From positions 60,328,638 through 60,392,637 of the forward strand of contig CM060177.1 of assembly GCA_030549775.1 (NCBI GenBank): a stretch of 64,000 nt of DNA. Reading direction: 5' to 3'. Numbering within the stretch: the first letter of the stretch is position 1; each line of letters starts with the position of its first letter. Both the position numbers and the translations under genes were made by a program. This DNA comes from Tamarix chinensis. Its lineage: Eukaryota > Streptophyta > Magnoliopsida > Caryophyllales > Tamaricaceae. Of this stretch, positions 34,067-45,002 are shown piece after piece. Below the pieces are notes generated by a model. The model searched no databases, had not been told where the DNA came from, and saw only the letters and a list, made by a program, of their open reading frames with translations.

Positions 34067-34352
34067 CATGTCCTAGAGGGCCATAACATAATACATCATA
34101 AACATCATACATACACATGTCATGCTCATGTCATGGAAGCACATACAACATACCTCAATCTCCAAGCTGCGCTACACATAAGACAAGTTATACACAAATC
34201 ATATAATACATGGCATACACAATATTCAACACATCCATGTCACACATAGCACATGGCCATTAGCTTCGTCCTTACCTAAGGCGACGCCGGGCTTGGAGCA
34301 CGCTCCTCTAACTCCTTAGGGCTTTCGTCGGGATTACCTATAAAAGGGATAA
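34067..34352 (-). promoter_or_regulatory. Conserved leader blocks: ACATGCATGT, AGGTAAGG, GGAGCGTGCTCC
   Basis: The ACATGCATGT block is at 34072-34081. The splice-donor-like AGGTAAGG is at 34270-34277 and the palindrome-like GGAGCGTGCTCC at 34295-34306, followed toward the sense 5' side by CCCTTTTATAGG. Order and spacing match the Tekay-like LTR. Partner copies are at 48308-48317, 48526-48533 and 48551-48562. Confidence 0.5.
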
Positions 34353-34959
34353 ATGCTAAGTATTAGTTTCCCTTATAAGTACCATATTTCCTTATTCCAG
34401 TTTAGGATTAGAGTTTTTATTACTAAAAGGGTGTTATACAAAAACTAGGGCTCTTACATTAGAATTAGTATACTAAATATTAATAGTCAAAATATATTTA
34501 TTTTTTTGATACTTATTGTTACACTTATTTTATTAACCCCATTAGCTCTAATATTGTATTAATAGGGTTTATGCTAGCTATAGGAAAATAGTGTTAGTAT
34601 TAATAAAATAGTGACACTAATGTCTAGTGATAGAAACCCTAGCGTTTTAAGGCCAAGTCTATTAATGGTGTTATATTTGAAATGATAATATTATAAGGTC
34701 ACAATATTACAAGTAAACTATTCCTAAGGGTGATAATGATAATGGTTGTATATTCTTGAATAATAAAAGGGTTCAAATGCTTTTGATTACAATAATAAGG
34801 TAGTGATAGTAGTAATAATAGTAATAGCTAATAATAGTGTCCTAGTAATGAGGTTAGGGTTAATGTTAAATGGTATGGTAATAAGGTTCAAGTACTCTTC
34901 TTAGTTAACAACCACATGATATTTACTAGCTTGAGTTAAGTAACATGGATAAGAACAAA

Positions 34960-34998
34960 AGTGGTATTATTATTAACAATAGTGATAAATGTGTTAAG

Positions 34999-35029
<31 letters not shown>

Positions 35030-35335
35030 GTAATAATAATAACAATAATAATAATACAGCCAAGTAAGGGTAAGCAATAATAATAATAACCATAGTGAGG
35101 ATGATAGAAATAATAATGATAAAATGTTAATACTAATAACAATAAGACCAAAGTTAAGTATAATACAAGTTAGGGTTTAAAAGGGATGTTAGTATTAGTA
35201 AGAAAATAAGAACATTAATAATAGAGATAATAATAATGGTAATAATGATAATAATAATAATAATAATAATAATAAAAGTGATAATGATGATGATAATAAT
35301 AATAATAATAAGTATAGTATTATTAATATTAGTAG
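34960..35335 (-). repeat. AAT microsatellite clusters (non-autonomous 3' LTR)
   Basis: Two clusters of AAT runs (about 34998-35095 and 35220-35335). Run lengths differ from 49205-49630 in the partner LTR. Confidence 0.9.
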
Positions 35336-36005
35336 AAAATAGTAGCAGTTATATAAAAGGGGTATTAGGGTTTGGATGAGTGGAGAACAACCTAGGGTCG
35401 GTGGTGGTTCAGCGATGATGCGTGGCGGCGACGGCGGCGGCGGTGGTGGTGGAGAAGAGAGGAAAAGATGGAGGTGGTGGTTAGATGGGAGGGGAAAAGG
35501 AGGAGTTTGAGGTGGGGAAAGAAATAGCAGGTGAAGGGGAGTGGAGTGAGGGTGGTGGCGTAGCAAGGGGTGGCGGCGCGCGGTGGTTGGCGCAGCGGCC
35601 GAGGGCGGTGGAGAGAGGTGGAAGATGAGGGAGGAAGGAGGAGAGGGAGGCAGGGGGAGTAGAAGGGAGGGGAAGGTAGAGGAAGCTTCCCTGGGTGTTT
35701 TGGAGGGTGGAGGAGGTGCCGGCAAAGGCGGAAATGGGCGGCGGAAGGCGGCGCGAGGGGCGGCGAAGGCTGGAACAGGTTGTTCGAGGAGGCACTTTTG
35801 CATGCCCTGGGCGGCTCATGCAAGGCAACGGAAGGGGTGATGGTGGTCTGGTTTCGTAGAGGGAAGCGCAGCGATGGTCTCGGTGGGAGGAGTTGGTCGC
35901 GGTGGTCGCCGGAGATGGCGAAATGGAGAGCTGTTTGGGCAGCGGCGAGCGGCTGGGGTTTCTGGGCTACGAAAGAGGGAGCTCGGTTACAGCTGCAAAG
36001 ACGGG

Positions 36006-36014
36006 TATTTATAG
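36006..36014 (-). promoter_or_regulatory. TATA box of the non-autonomous 3' LTR
   Basis: CTATAAATA followed by CCCGT in sense, 852 bp from the LTR start; partner at 50295-50303. Confidence 0.65.
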
Positions 36015-37191
36015 GCTAATTGAGGAAGAAAAGGACAAGAGAAGAAGAAGACAAATGGGCAGGTGTGGCAGGACCACCGGCCGGCGGTAGCAGGCGGTGC
36101 AGTCCTGCCATGGTAGATTAGGTCGGGGAGGGGAAAGATAAGGAACGGAGATTGGCACGCGGGAAGGGGAGATAGTGACTTGGTCGGGGTCGAAAAGAGG
36201 AAAGAAAATGGCAGGGAGGGTAGGGGAGGATGGTCGACGCAGGTGGCTGCCGGCGAAGATCGCGTTTGCAGGTCGGGGTGCAGGTCGGGGAAGAAGAGAA
36301 CTGGACCAGTCGGTCCAGGGGAAAAAGAAAAAAAAGGAAGAGAGCCGGTTCGGTTGTTGGCCAAGAGGAGACGGGCGAGGAGAAGCAGGCCGCGCGGCTT
36401 GGGCCGCACGGGACGGGGTAGGGGTAGGGGTCTGGGCCGATGGGCTGGCCCTACCGGGGGAAATAATGTAAAGGAGGAAGAGAGAAAAAGAAAAGAAGGA
36501 AAAAAAATGAAAAATGAAAAATGGAAAATGGAAAATGGAAAAAATGATAAAATGGTTGTGTTGGGGGTATTTGGGTCTTTATTTATTTATATATTTAATT
36601 TAGATATTTAATTTTAATAATTATTATTTTAAGAATAATAATTAAATTTATTTTTAAATTAAATGGGCTATTTTGGATTAATTTTCCTTAACTTTCCTTC
36701 TAATTAGTAAAATGTCTAAAATTTTATAAATAATTTATTTATTGATTTATCTTTTTTTCCTCAATTAATTTCCTCTGTATTTAATAAAGTAACCTATTTT
36801 CTTAGATTTTCTCTAATAAATCATTATTTGTCATAATTCCTAAATTAGGATTTTTGGGGTATATCATCACTACCCCCTTAAAAACAGACTTCACCCCCGA
36901 TGTCTCTTGTGGCTCTTCTGCGGTTAGGGTTAGGATAATCTAATCTCCTATCTTAATGCATCGTTAGCTATATTTAAATTAACTACCCCCTTAGGGACGA
37001 ACTAATTACAAGACCATAATCATAGCAGCAAAATACAAGGCCACTTACGCTACCCCATTGTACTATCCTCACAAGCTAATTCGGATTTAAAATTTACTTG
37101 AAAGAAGGTTATTAAATTTTCAGTTAAAACATTTAGGATAGTGAGAACTGAATCCCTAACTGAAACCTGATTCTTCACAACCAAAATATTT

Positions 37192-37204
37192 GATACCAAC
37201 TTGT
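37192..37204 (-). repeat. Internal copy of the LTR-PBS junction
   Basis: GATACCAACTTGT, identical to 37330-37342 where it spans PBS, spacer and first LTR bases. Here it runs on into ggtatcagc, forming the inverted repeat GATACCA acttg TGGTATC. Confidence 0.7.
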
Positions 37205-37324
37205 GGTATCAGCTTAAAAAGTTTAAAAACAAAGAGAGGAGCGGTCAAAACACACTTCAAAATCAAACATAAAGTCCGAAACCAAATTTATTTTTCAAAA
37301 ACGAGCATGGCCGAAGGCCCAACC

Positions 37325-37336
37325 GCTCTGATACCA
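37325..37336 (-). other. Primer binding site, initiator-Met tRNA type
   Basis: Sense TGGTATCAGAGC, a perfect match to the usual plant initiator-Met primer site, three bases from the 5' LTR. It is better preserved than that of the coding Tekay-like element. Confidence 0.9.
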
Positions 37337-37345
37337 ACTTGTAAC

Positions 37346-37486
37346 ACCCCCAAATTTACTACTGAAAAAATTTCGTTTAAGATAAAGGTTTTAGCGGAAG
37401 CAAAAGAAATAAAACCGTAAACTTGGGGGTATTACCGCCACACTTAGTACCAGAGCGGTTCACTCCTATTGTTCCGATACTAAGTG
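37346..37486 (-). promoter_or_regulatory. U5-side hairpin pair (5' LTR, non-autonomous element)
   Basis: The terminal stem pairs 37417-37430 with 37346-37359 and is intact. The 46-nt hairpin at 37441-37486 keeps its outer stem but has lost pairs next to the loop compared with the partner LTR. Confidence 0.5.
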
Positions 37487-38019
37487 CTAAGGCTAAGCTA
37501 AACCATCATTAAGTAAGAATCATCAAAACATAGGTACGTAGTTAACATAGGTCATTCATGAAAACACGAGTCAACAACAGTTAGAATATCGTTTAGGAAT
37601 AAAACTTAAGAGTACAGTTTCAAAACAAGAAGCGTAGTACAAAATATAGCTAAATAAAATAGATCCCAAGGGACCAATATCCGAATCGCCTACTCACTCA
37701 AGCCAAGCCTTCCACCCCACAATTTGTAACCGATCAAACCTGCATAGGAGGTCTGCTCCCCATCATCGGTGGATCATCACAGGACCCATTCAATCAAGGT
37801 AGTATCAGTACGGGTCCAATACTGAGTAAGGGTGCTGGTGCGCTAAGGCCAAACATACAATCATACCACATAGCACACATAGCACAATCATATAAACAAC
37901 ATGCGATAACCCGCAAGATAAGGTCTGAATACTTTTTTGGTGACTTATTCTTTATTCTCATTAATGATAATAAGTCCATTTCACACATTCTTCAATAATC
38001 CATGTGAGCACGGGGACCC

Positions 38020-38390
38020 CACTATTATAGCCGGTGGACCGAAAATAAAAACACAGGGCAGGACGCCTCTGACCACTATTCTTACCGGTGGATCGGACAG
38101 GCCCCGCCTCAACATGGTGTTTCACTGTAAGTACTTAGTATTTTTCCCGTGGTTTAACTTATTTACTTTGGGTCTATCGAGCCGAGGCCCCCACTATTAT
38201 AGCCGGTGGACCAGAACGAAACGCACAGGGCAGATTGCCTTTGACCACTATTGTAGCCGGTGGACCGGAATGAAACGCACATGGCAGAATGCCTTTGACC
38301 ACTACTATAGCCGGTGGACCGGAACGAAATGCACAGAGCAGAACACCTCTGACCACTATTCTAATCGGTGGATCGGACTCGGCTCAGCTC
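38020..38390 (-). repeat. 54-bp CCGGTGGACCGG array, six cores
   Basis: Partner of 32110-32520 with one 54-bp unit fewer; cores at 38201, 38255, 38309 and a degenerate one at 38364, plus two further left. Confidence 0.9.
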
Positions 38391-38628
38391 AATAGTCTTT
38401 TGCTTTACGTTATTAGTGTCTTATCCGTGTCTTATTGAATCACGCAACACTCTTGACATGCATAAATCATTCTCTTTATACTGTACACATCACAACTAAT
38501 AAAATCCCACATTCATAACTACACTTTAATCAATAAATACACATGACAACACCAACAACTCTAAGCAGCCATAACCGACCCTAATTGTCCACACCAAACC
38601 GTGGTTAACCACTCTTAACCCTATGTTA

Positions 38629-39283
38629 CATAGATAAAGAAAATATCATTAGATAATACCCTTGATGTTCACAAATTCTTGCAAAAATTTAACTTCTTGA
38701 ACCTCCGTCTCTAATTTACAAGAGAGATCTTGATGAATTGGGGAAGAGGATAGAGAAGAGAGAAAAGAGAGGGAGTGGAGGCTGCCTTGAGATATTAGAA
38801 TAAGAGGTTTTACACTACCGCCTCGTGGATCGCTAGGGTTTAGGTAACGATGGGCTTCCCGTGTCAACTTTGAAAATGATTCATATTTTGACCATAACGT
38901 TTTCATCATAACACCGATTAATCTGATTTTGGATGCTTTGGAAAGCTATTAAAAATATCTAAAACTTTGATGTTGAAAGCGTCTCCAAATTCAGAACTTT
39001 TCTTGGTCTAAATTTCACTTCTTTCAGGCCCATATACTTTAAATATTCATTCTTTCTTTTTCCACTTTAACTTTTGCTCCTCCTTGCTCCTTTTTTCTCC
39101 TTTCTTCTCCCTTTAAGGTTATTATTTTTCTTCATCCTTCATGATTATTTTTGTTGCTTGAGACCCTGCAATTTTTCACAACACAAAGGTAGTAACAAGA
39201 ACAAAAAGGGAGAATTCTGACTGAAATTAAAGGTAAAAACTCTTATAAACCTTATGAATAAGATGTAAAAGTCACACTTATCA
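38629..39283 (-). repeat. Truncated Athila 3' LTR
   Basis: Matches the first 655 bp (sense) of the 5' LTR (47282-47936); the remaining 0.72 kb is absent. An 86-codon frame (38909-38649) is open here and in the other LTR (47562-47302) but resembles nothing I know. Confidence 0.9.
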
Positions 39284-39298
39284 ACTCCCCCATGCTTA
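39284..39298 (-). other. Athila polypurine tract
   Basis: Sense TAAGCATGGGGGAGT directly upstream of the 3' LTR start. A second TAAGCATGGGGGAGA lies at 40802-40816, about 1.5 kb upstream. Confidence 0.8.
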
Positions 39299-40998
39299 AA
39301 CATTTGCTTGTCCCCAAGTAAAGTAATACAAGAAACCCACCATGAGGTAAAAGAAAAGTAGTAGGATCCCTTTCTCAGAAAAGTGTGTTTAGCCCTTTAA
39401 TAAAACAAGAGTCAAGTATGGAGCAATAAGACCCAAAAATATAACAATCAAAAGCTCAAAATCCTTTTTCAAAAGATATTTAGGTTGCCCCAACATGTGA
39501 GAAATGTAACCGTGCTATCGAGCTCTAGGGACATGCCATGAAACAAAGGACATCCAACAGTGGACAGCAGGCAGCCATATACCAACTCACTCTTCCCTCA
39601 AAGTTTTGAATTAGAATTCTCACTTTAGGTCTTATGGACACACCTCTCTTGTGTTTTATTTTATTTGAAGGTTCTGCTCTAGTCCTTTCACTCATGATCA
39701 TGATCATCCATATGCTTGGAATGCTTTTCGATTCTCCACCACTAGAAAGACTTAGAACACACAACAATCAAGAGGTCTTATTAGGGTTGTAATGGGGCCA
39801 TAGGTTAAAAGGTTAGGACGGAATTTTTTTGTTTTGGAAGTAGATTTAAAAGTCTAGTACCAATGAGATATGTTTTTTTTATAACATATATTTTACCATC
39901 CCAACTTTTCATCACAAAACAAAAGCACCCCAAACTTCTTATTGATTCTTCTTCTTCTTCTCCCTTTTTTTTGAGAGAGATATATCGATTTTCTCTTCAT
40001 CATACACAACCATTTACTCTTTCACACCTCCCTCATGCTTAGATTACATCATACTCCCAACTTTCTTTCTTTTTTTTTTGAAATTGCGCAACAACCATTG
40101 ATTCTAGACTTAGGGAGGGATAAAGGAAATTGGGTTACATGTGTGTTTAGATCAAGAAAATGGCCATAAGCACAACAGGGTTAGCAAAGGATAAAATGTG
40201 AAGGTCATGCTATTTGGCTAATGTAGGTTATGACAAAAAAACAAGTGCCTCTATCATTTTAATGCACGTCTAAGTCATATGTGGCTTTGAAGATAACAAT
40301 TACAAGTTCTAGTTTCTCAAGTCATGGTGGGAGACACACAAAAAAGAAAAAATAATAGAATGTAGTGATGTATTAGTCTAAAGGCTCAAAGTCTCACTAG
40401 GTCCAAAATTCTCTAATTCTAACACCTTTTGGCAAAGAGTAAATCAGCATAAGTCAAACTACAATACCACAAGAATGTTAAGACATATATAACCCTAAAG
40501 TTCTCAAACACAATTATACTTGTCTCATAACAATGCAACCAAAACATTTAAGCACATAGAAATCCATTTTCAAAAGATGATTTAAAGGGTCTTATCACAC
40601 CAAACTAAACACTCCTGCCATTGCAAGACAAAACACTCTTTAATATCATAAATGAAGGGTCATTTCCTTTTCTTTTCTTTATTTGTTTTGATTTTTTTTA
40701 GATAAAAATCCAAAAGAAATAACCAAGGAAAAAGATAGCAACACTCATAAAAAAAATAGGGAAGAATAGAATACTAACCAAATGACAAGGATAGGCCATA
40801 TTCTCCCCCATGCTTATGTATCACATTGTCCTCAATGTGAAATAAGAAGCACAAAAGAAAAGAGGGGAAAAAATCCATAAGGAAACAAAGAGCAAACAAA
40901 CCAAGCAGACCAAAATAAGAAAAATAAAAAAAATTGGGTTGCCTCCCAAGAAGCGCTTGTTTATAGTCATTGGCTTGACTTTCTCACTTCACTTAGGA
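39299..40998 (-). other. Non-coding 3' region of the Athila element
   Basis: 1.7 kb between pol and the PPT with no frame of note. Athila relatives often have an env-like frame here; none is recognisable. It holds the second PPT-like run at 40802-40816 and, in plus orientation, gggttgcctcccaagaagcg near 40935. Confidence 0.7.
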
Positions 40999-42474
40999 TC
41001 ATCCAGTAGAATGGTGGTTTTTGAGGGCTGCAACCTCACCACCTTCATACACCTTTAACCTTTTCCCATTCACTTTGAATGGCTCTTTATCAAGGCTAGA
41101 GATTTCGACTGCTTTGGATGGAAAAACTTGTCTGATTGTGAAGGGTCCTGACCATCGGGATCTAAGATTTCTAGGGAACAATCGCAAACGAGAATTAAAT
41201 AGAAGCACTTGTTTCCCTACTTCAAATGCTCGTTTGGTGATGCGTTGATCATGAATCCTTTTCGTGCGCTCTTTGTATAGCCTAGCACTCTCATATGCCT
41301 TAAGCCGGAATTCATCGAGTTCATTCAATTGAAGGAGCCTCTTCTCACCTGCAGCTTGCATATCAAAGTTAAGGAGACGGGTAGCCCAAAATGATTTATG
41401 CTCAAGTTCTACAGGGAGATGACAAGATTTTCCAAAAACTAGATTATAAGGGGACATTCCAATAGGAGTTTTAAAAGCTGTTCGGTAAGCCCATAGAGAA
41501 TCGTCAAGTTTCAAGGACCAATCCGTTCTAGAAGAGCTAACCGTTTTCTCAAGAATTCTCTTAAGCTCACGGTTTGACACCTCCACTTGGGCGCTAGTTT
41601 GAGGATGGTATGGGGTAGAAACCTTATGGTTAACTCCATACTTACTCAAAAGAGCATTAAATGCTCTATTGCAAAAATGAGAACCCCCATCACTAATGAT
41701 AGTCTTAGGTGTCCCAAACCTTGAAAAGATATTCTTTTTCAAAAATTTAGTGACGACTTTTGCATCATTTGTGGGAGTGGCTATAGCCTCTACCCACTTA
41801 GATACATAATCAACTGCCACAAGAATATATTCATTCACTATAGACTTAGGAAATGGTCCCATAAAATCGATTCCCCAAACATCAAATAACTCCACTACAA
41901 GAATGTTTGTGAGGGGCATCTCTTGTTTTCTAGAAATATTTCCCATTCTTTGACACCTATCACAAATCTTAGCAAAGGAGTATGCATCATAAAATAAGGT
42001 AGGCCAATAGAATCCACATTGCAAGACTTTTGCAGCAGTTTTGGTGGGGCCAAAATGGCCACCATACTCTTTACTATGACAATGAGATAGTATAGAATGC
42101 ATTTCATGCTCAGGGATGCATCTTCTAATGACATGATCAGCACAAATCCTATAGAGGTAGGGATCATCCCAAAAGTAATACCTCAGATCATGTAAGAACT
42201 TCTTCCTTTGATGAAAGGAAAGATCATTGGGTAAGATTCCACTTACAAGATAGTTTGCAATATCAGCATACCAAGGATGATTTGTAACAGCGTAGAGTGT
42301 TTCATCGGGAAATGCATCTTGAATAGGTGTAGCTTCCTGATTAATCACGTAGGTAGAGGGTAAACGAGAAAGATGATCAGCTACTTGATTCTCACTTCCC
42401 TTCCTATCCCTGATTTCCAAGTCGAACTCTTGCAACAATAAAATCCACCGAATGATTCTGGGCTTTGCATCCTA
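40999..42474 (-). pseudogene. Athila-like integrase (with RNase H end), nearly intact
   Basis: A frame of about 480 codons downstream of a TAG at 42472-42474. It starts with the RNase H end ([21 protein letters not shown]). The zinc-binding H/H/C/C region follows ([11 protein letters not shown] ... CDRCQ), then catalytic Asp in [10 protein letters not shown], catalytic Asp in IISDGGSHF and catalytic Glu in [16 protein letters not shown] motif is near the C-terminus and [11 protein letters not shown] at the end. All catalytic residues are present and the frame ends at a natural-looking stop. It would join cDNA to the chromosome if the polyprotein were expressed, which upstream stops prevent. 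Confidence 0.9.
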
Positions 42475-43787
42475 CTTACTAAAAAGATACTTCAAGGCTG
42501 CATGGTCAGTATAGACAATGACCTTGTTAAGCAATAGATAAGAATGGAACTTGTCAAAGGAGAAAACCACAGCTAGCAATTCTTTTTCAGTTGTTGCATA
42601 ATTCGTTTGTGCAGAATTCAAAGTCTTGCTAGCATAATAGATAGTATGAAATTTTTTTCCTTACGCTACCCCGAGACTGCTCCTATAGCAACATCACTAG
42701 CATCACACATAATCTCGAAAGGTAAATTCCAGTCAGGAGTAACAATAATCAGAGCATCTACCAGTTTTGCCTTTAAAGTGTTAAAGGCAACCAGACATGC
42801 ATCAAAAAAGTGAAAGGGCACATCTTTAGCCAATAGATCACAAAGAGGCTTTGAAATTTTTGAAAAATCTTTAATGAAGCGTCTATAGAAACCTGCATGA
42901 CCAAGGAAACTACGTATATCTTTAACACATGTGGGGGGTGGCAATTTCTCAATGAAGTCAATTTTAGCTTTGTCTACCTCTATCCCTTTGCATGAAATCT
43001 TATGCCCTAAAACTATTCCTTCTTAGACCATTAAATGACACTTTTCCCAATTTAAAACCAAATTTGTATCCTCACAACGCTTAAGAACAAGTTCAAGATT
43101 ATTTAAGCATGCATCAAATGACAACCCAAAAACCGAAAAATCATCCATAAAAATTTCCATAAATTTTTCAATCATATCATGAAATAAAGCCATCATACAT
43201 CTTTGAAAAGTAGCAGGGGCATTACAAAGACCAAATGGCATTCGTCTATATGCGAAGGTGCCATAAGGACAAGTAAAGGTTGTCTTCTCTTGGTCCTCAA
43301 GGGAAATAGGTATTTGCATATAACCAGAATACCCATCAAGAAAGCAATAATAGTCATGCCCCGCCAAGTGTTCAAGCATCAAGTCAATGAAGGGAAGGGG
43401 GAAGTGGTCTTTTCTAGTGGTATCATTCAACTTTCTAAAATTAATGCAGACACGCCAACCTATAACAGTTCTAGTAGGCACCAATTCGTTATTATCATTC
43501 TTGACTACCGTGATTCCCCCTTTCTTGGGAACCACTTGGACAGGACTAACCCAAGAGCTATCAGAGATTGGATAGATCATACCTGCATCTAATAGCTTAA
43601 TTACCTCCTTCTTCACCACCTCTTGCATTGTTGGGTTCAATCGCCTTTGAGGTTGGATCACTTTCTTGTGGATGTCTTCCATGAGAATGTTGTGCATGCA
43701 CATGGAAGGGTTAATCCCTCTAATATCAGCAATGGTCCATCTGAAAGCCTTCTGTCGTTCCTTAAGCACTCTCATCAATTTTTCTTC
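42475..43787 (-). pseudogene. Athila-like RT and RNase H, broken
   Basis: RT motifs are in order: SSWVSPVQVVPKKGG, CINFRKLN, FPLPFIDLMLEHL, GYSGYMQIPI, MPFGLCNAPATFQRCM and the catalytic FMDD (about 43160). Next come YRRFIKDFSKI and RNase H (CDASDVAIGAV; TDHAALKYL). Damage: TAA at 43023-43025 and TAG at 42666-42668 in the main frame, then a one-base change in the A run at 42652-42658 that moves the rest into the integrase frame. A TAG at 43788-43790 separates it from the spacer upstream. Confidence 0.9.
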
Positions 43788-45002
43788 CTACAAATTAGTC
43801 AAAGATGAATAAATAATGATGGGAAGTGTATCATTATGACCAATAAATGCATATTTCAAATGCTGAGATAGTGGCTTAAGCTCTAGTGTGGGAGGTTCCT
43901 CAATAGATGACTTCAATTTTGGAATCTGGGCCCTCTCTAGCCCTTCTAAGGGGACCATAGTGTGACGACCATATGGTGGATGCGCATTCAAGTACCGGAA
44001 AACCTCTTCTTCTTTCTCTTCATTCTCCCACTCTCTTTGTTGAACCAAACACCTTTCTAGGGGATCCTGCACAACACTTGCTTGAAAACAATCATCAATT
44101 GCATTATCTAAGATATCAATACATTAGCAAGTGTTATCATCTAAGGGGTATTTCATGCTCTTAAATACATTAAAAGTGACTTCTTCGCCTTGGAAACGAA
44201 GAATGAGCTTACCCTCTTGGACTTCTATAAGAGTACATCTTGTTGCTAAGAAAGGCCTACCAAGAATTAGGGGGACTTTGTGATCTTCCTCCATATCTAG
44301 CACAACAAAGTCAACAGGGAAGATAAATTTGTCCACTTTAACTAAAACATCTTCAATAATGCCCCTCGGATATTTGATAGATCGATCAGCCAACTGAAGG
44401 GACATATTGGTGGGTTTTGGTTCCCCTAGACCTAGACGCTTGAAAACAGAGAAGGGCATCAAATTAATGCTAGCACCAAGATCACATAATACCTTCTCGA
44501 ATTTTAAATCCCCAAGTACACATGGGATAGTGAAACTTCCTAGATCTTTAACCTTAGGAGGAAGTTTGTTCTGCAAGATTGCAGAGCATTCCTCATTCAA
44601 ACTTACTATTTCAAAATCATCCAGTTTCCTCTTGTGAGTGATTATGTCCTTTAGAAACTTCCCATAACTGGGCATCTGTCTCACAATGTCAAGCAACGGC
44701 AAGTTAATGTGCACTTTCTTAAGTATATCAAGAAATTTTACAAATTGAGCATCTAACTTGCGTTGTACAATCCTACCTGGAAACGGAGGAGGAGGAACAT
44801 ATGCATTTACCTCTTGAGGTGAAGTGTGGATTGTATCAGGTTGTGATTCAGGCACTTTCTCTTTAGGAGCTTTTTCTTTATCTTCCTTGGGTTCTTGAGG
44901 GTATGGTTCAAGTAGTGGTTTCCCACTCCTCAAGGCTATTGCATTCATTTGCTCTTTGGGGTTGATGATTGTATTATTAGGCAAAGTGTTAGGTGCTCTC
45001 AC
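43788..45002 (-). pseudogene. Athila-like aspartic protease and spacer, broken
   Basis: The same frame as gag and RT. The protease active site reads DLGASINLMP (Gly replaces the usual Ser/Thr second position by family habit), with LILGRPFLAT about 75 residues later (near 44260). TAA at 44124-44126 and TAG at 43788-43790 interrupt the frame on both sides of the poorly conserved spacer leading to RT. Confidence 0.88.

Larger units (their letters stand above)
31428..36866 (-). repeat. 3' LTR of the non-autonomous element
   Basis: 5439 bp, TG...CA. In sense order: pyrimidine-rich tract (36540-35370), TATA at 36006-36014, AAT repeats (35335-34960), palindrome block (34352-34270), ACATGCATGT (34072-34081), a 95-bp minisatellite (33880-33080), CCGGTCCACCGG array (32520-32110), TTACTCAGTA hairpin and U5 hairpins. 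Frames such as 35195-35803 are low complexity. Confidence 0.92.
36867..37339 (-). other. Gene-less internal domain of the non-autonomous element
   Basis: 473 bp holding the PPT (TTTAAGGGGGTAGTGA at 36867-36882), a second PPT-like run 116 bp upstream in sense (36981-36993), an inner copy of the PBS junction and the PBS. No frame encodes gag or pol. The two ends resemble the untranslated ends of the Tekay-like interior, as if everything between them had been deleted in an ancestor. Confidence 0.85.

Noticed and set aside
35195..36471. Pro-rich frames of up to 202 codons in the purine/pyrimidine-skewed part of the non-autonomous LTR
   Set aside because: Frames overlap in several phases and both strands, and partner LTRs differ by indels; this is base composition, not a gene.
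38649..38909. An 86-codon frame in the Athila 3' LTR, also open at 47302-47562
   Set aside because: Preserved in two recently copied LTRs, so openness is not evidence of selection; no recognisable domain.
39299..40998. Possible env-like gene downstream of Athila pol
   Set aside because: No long frame and no recognisable signal or membrane segments in this 1.7 kb.
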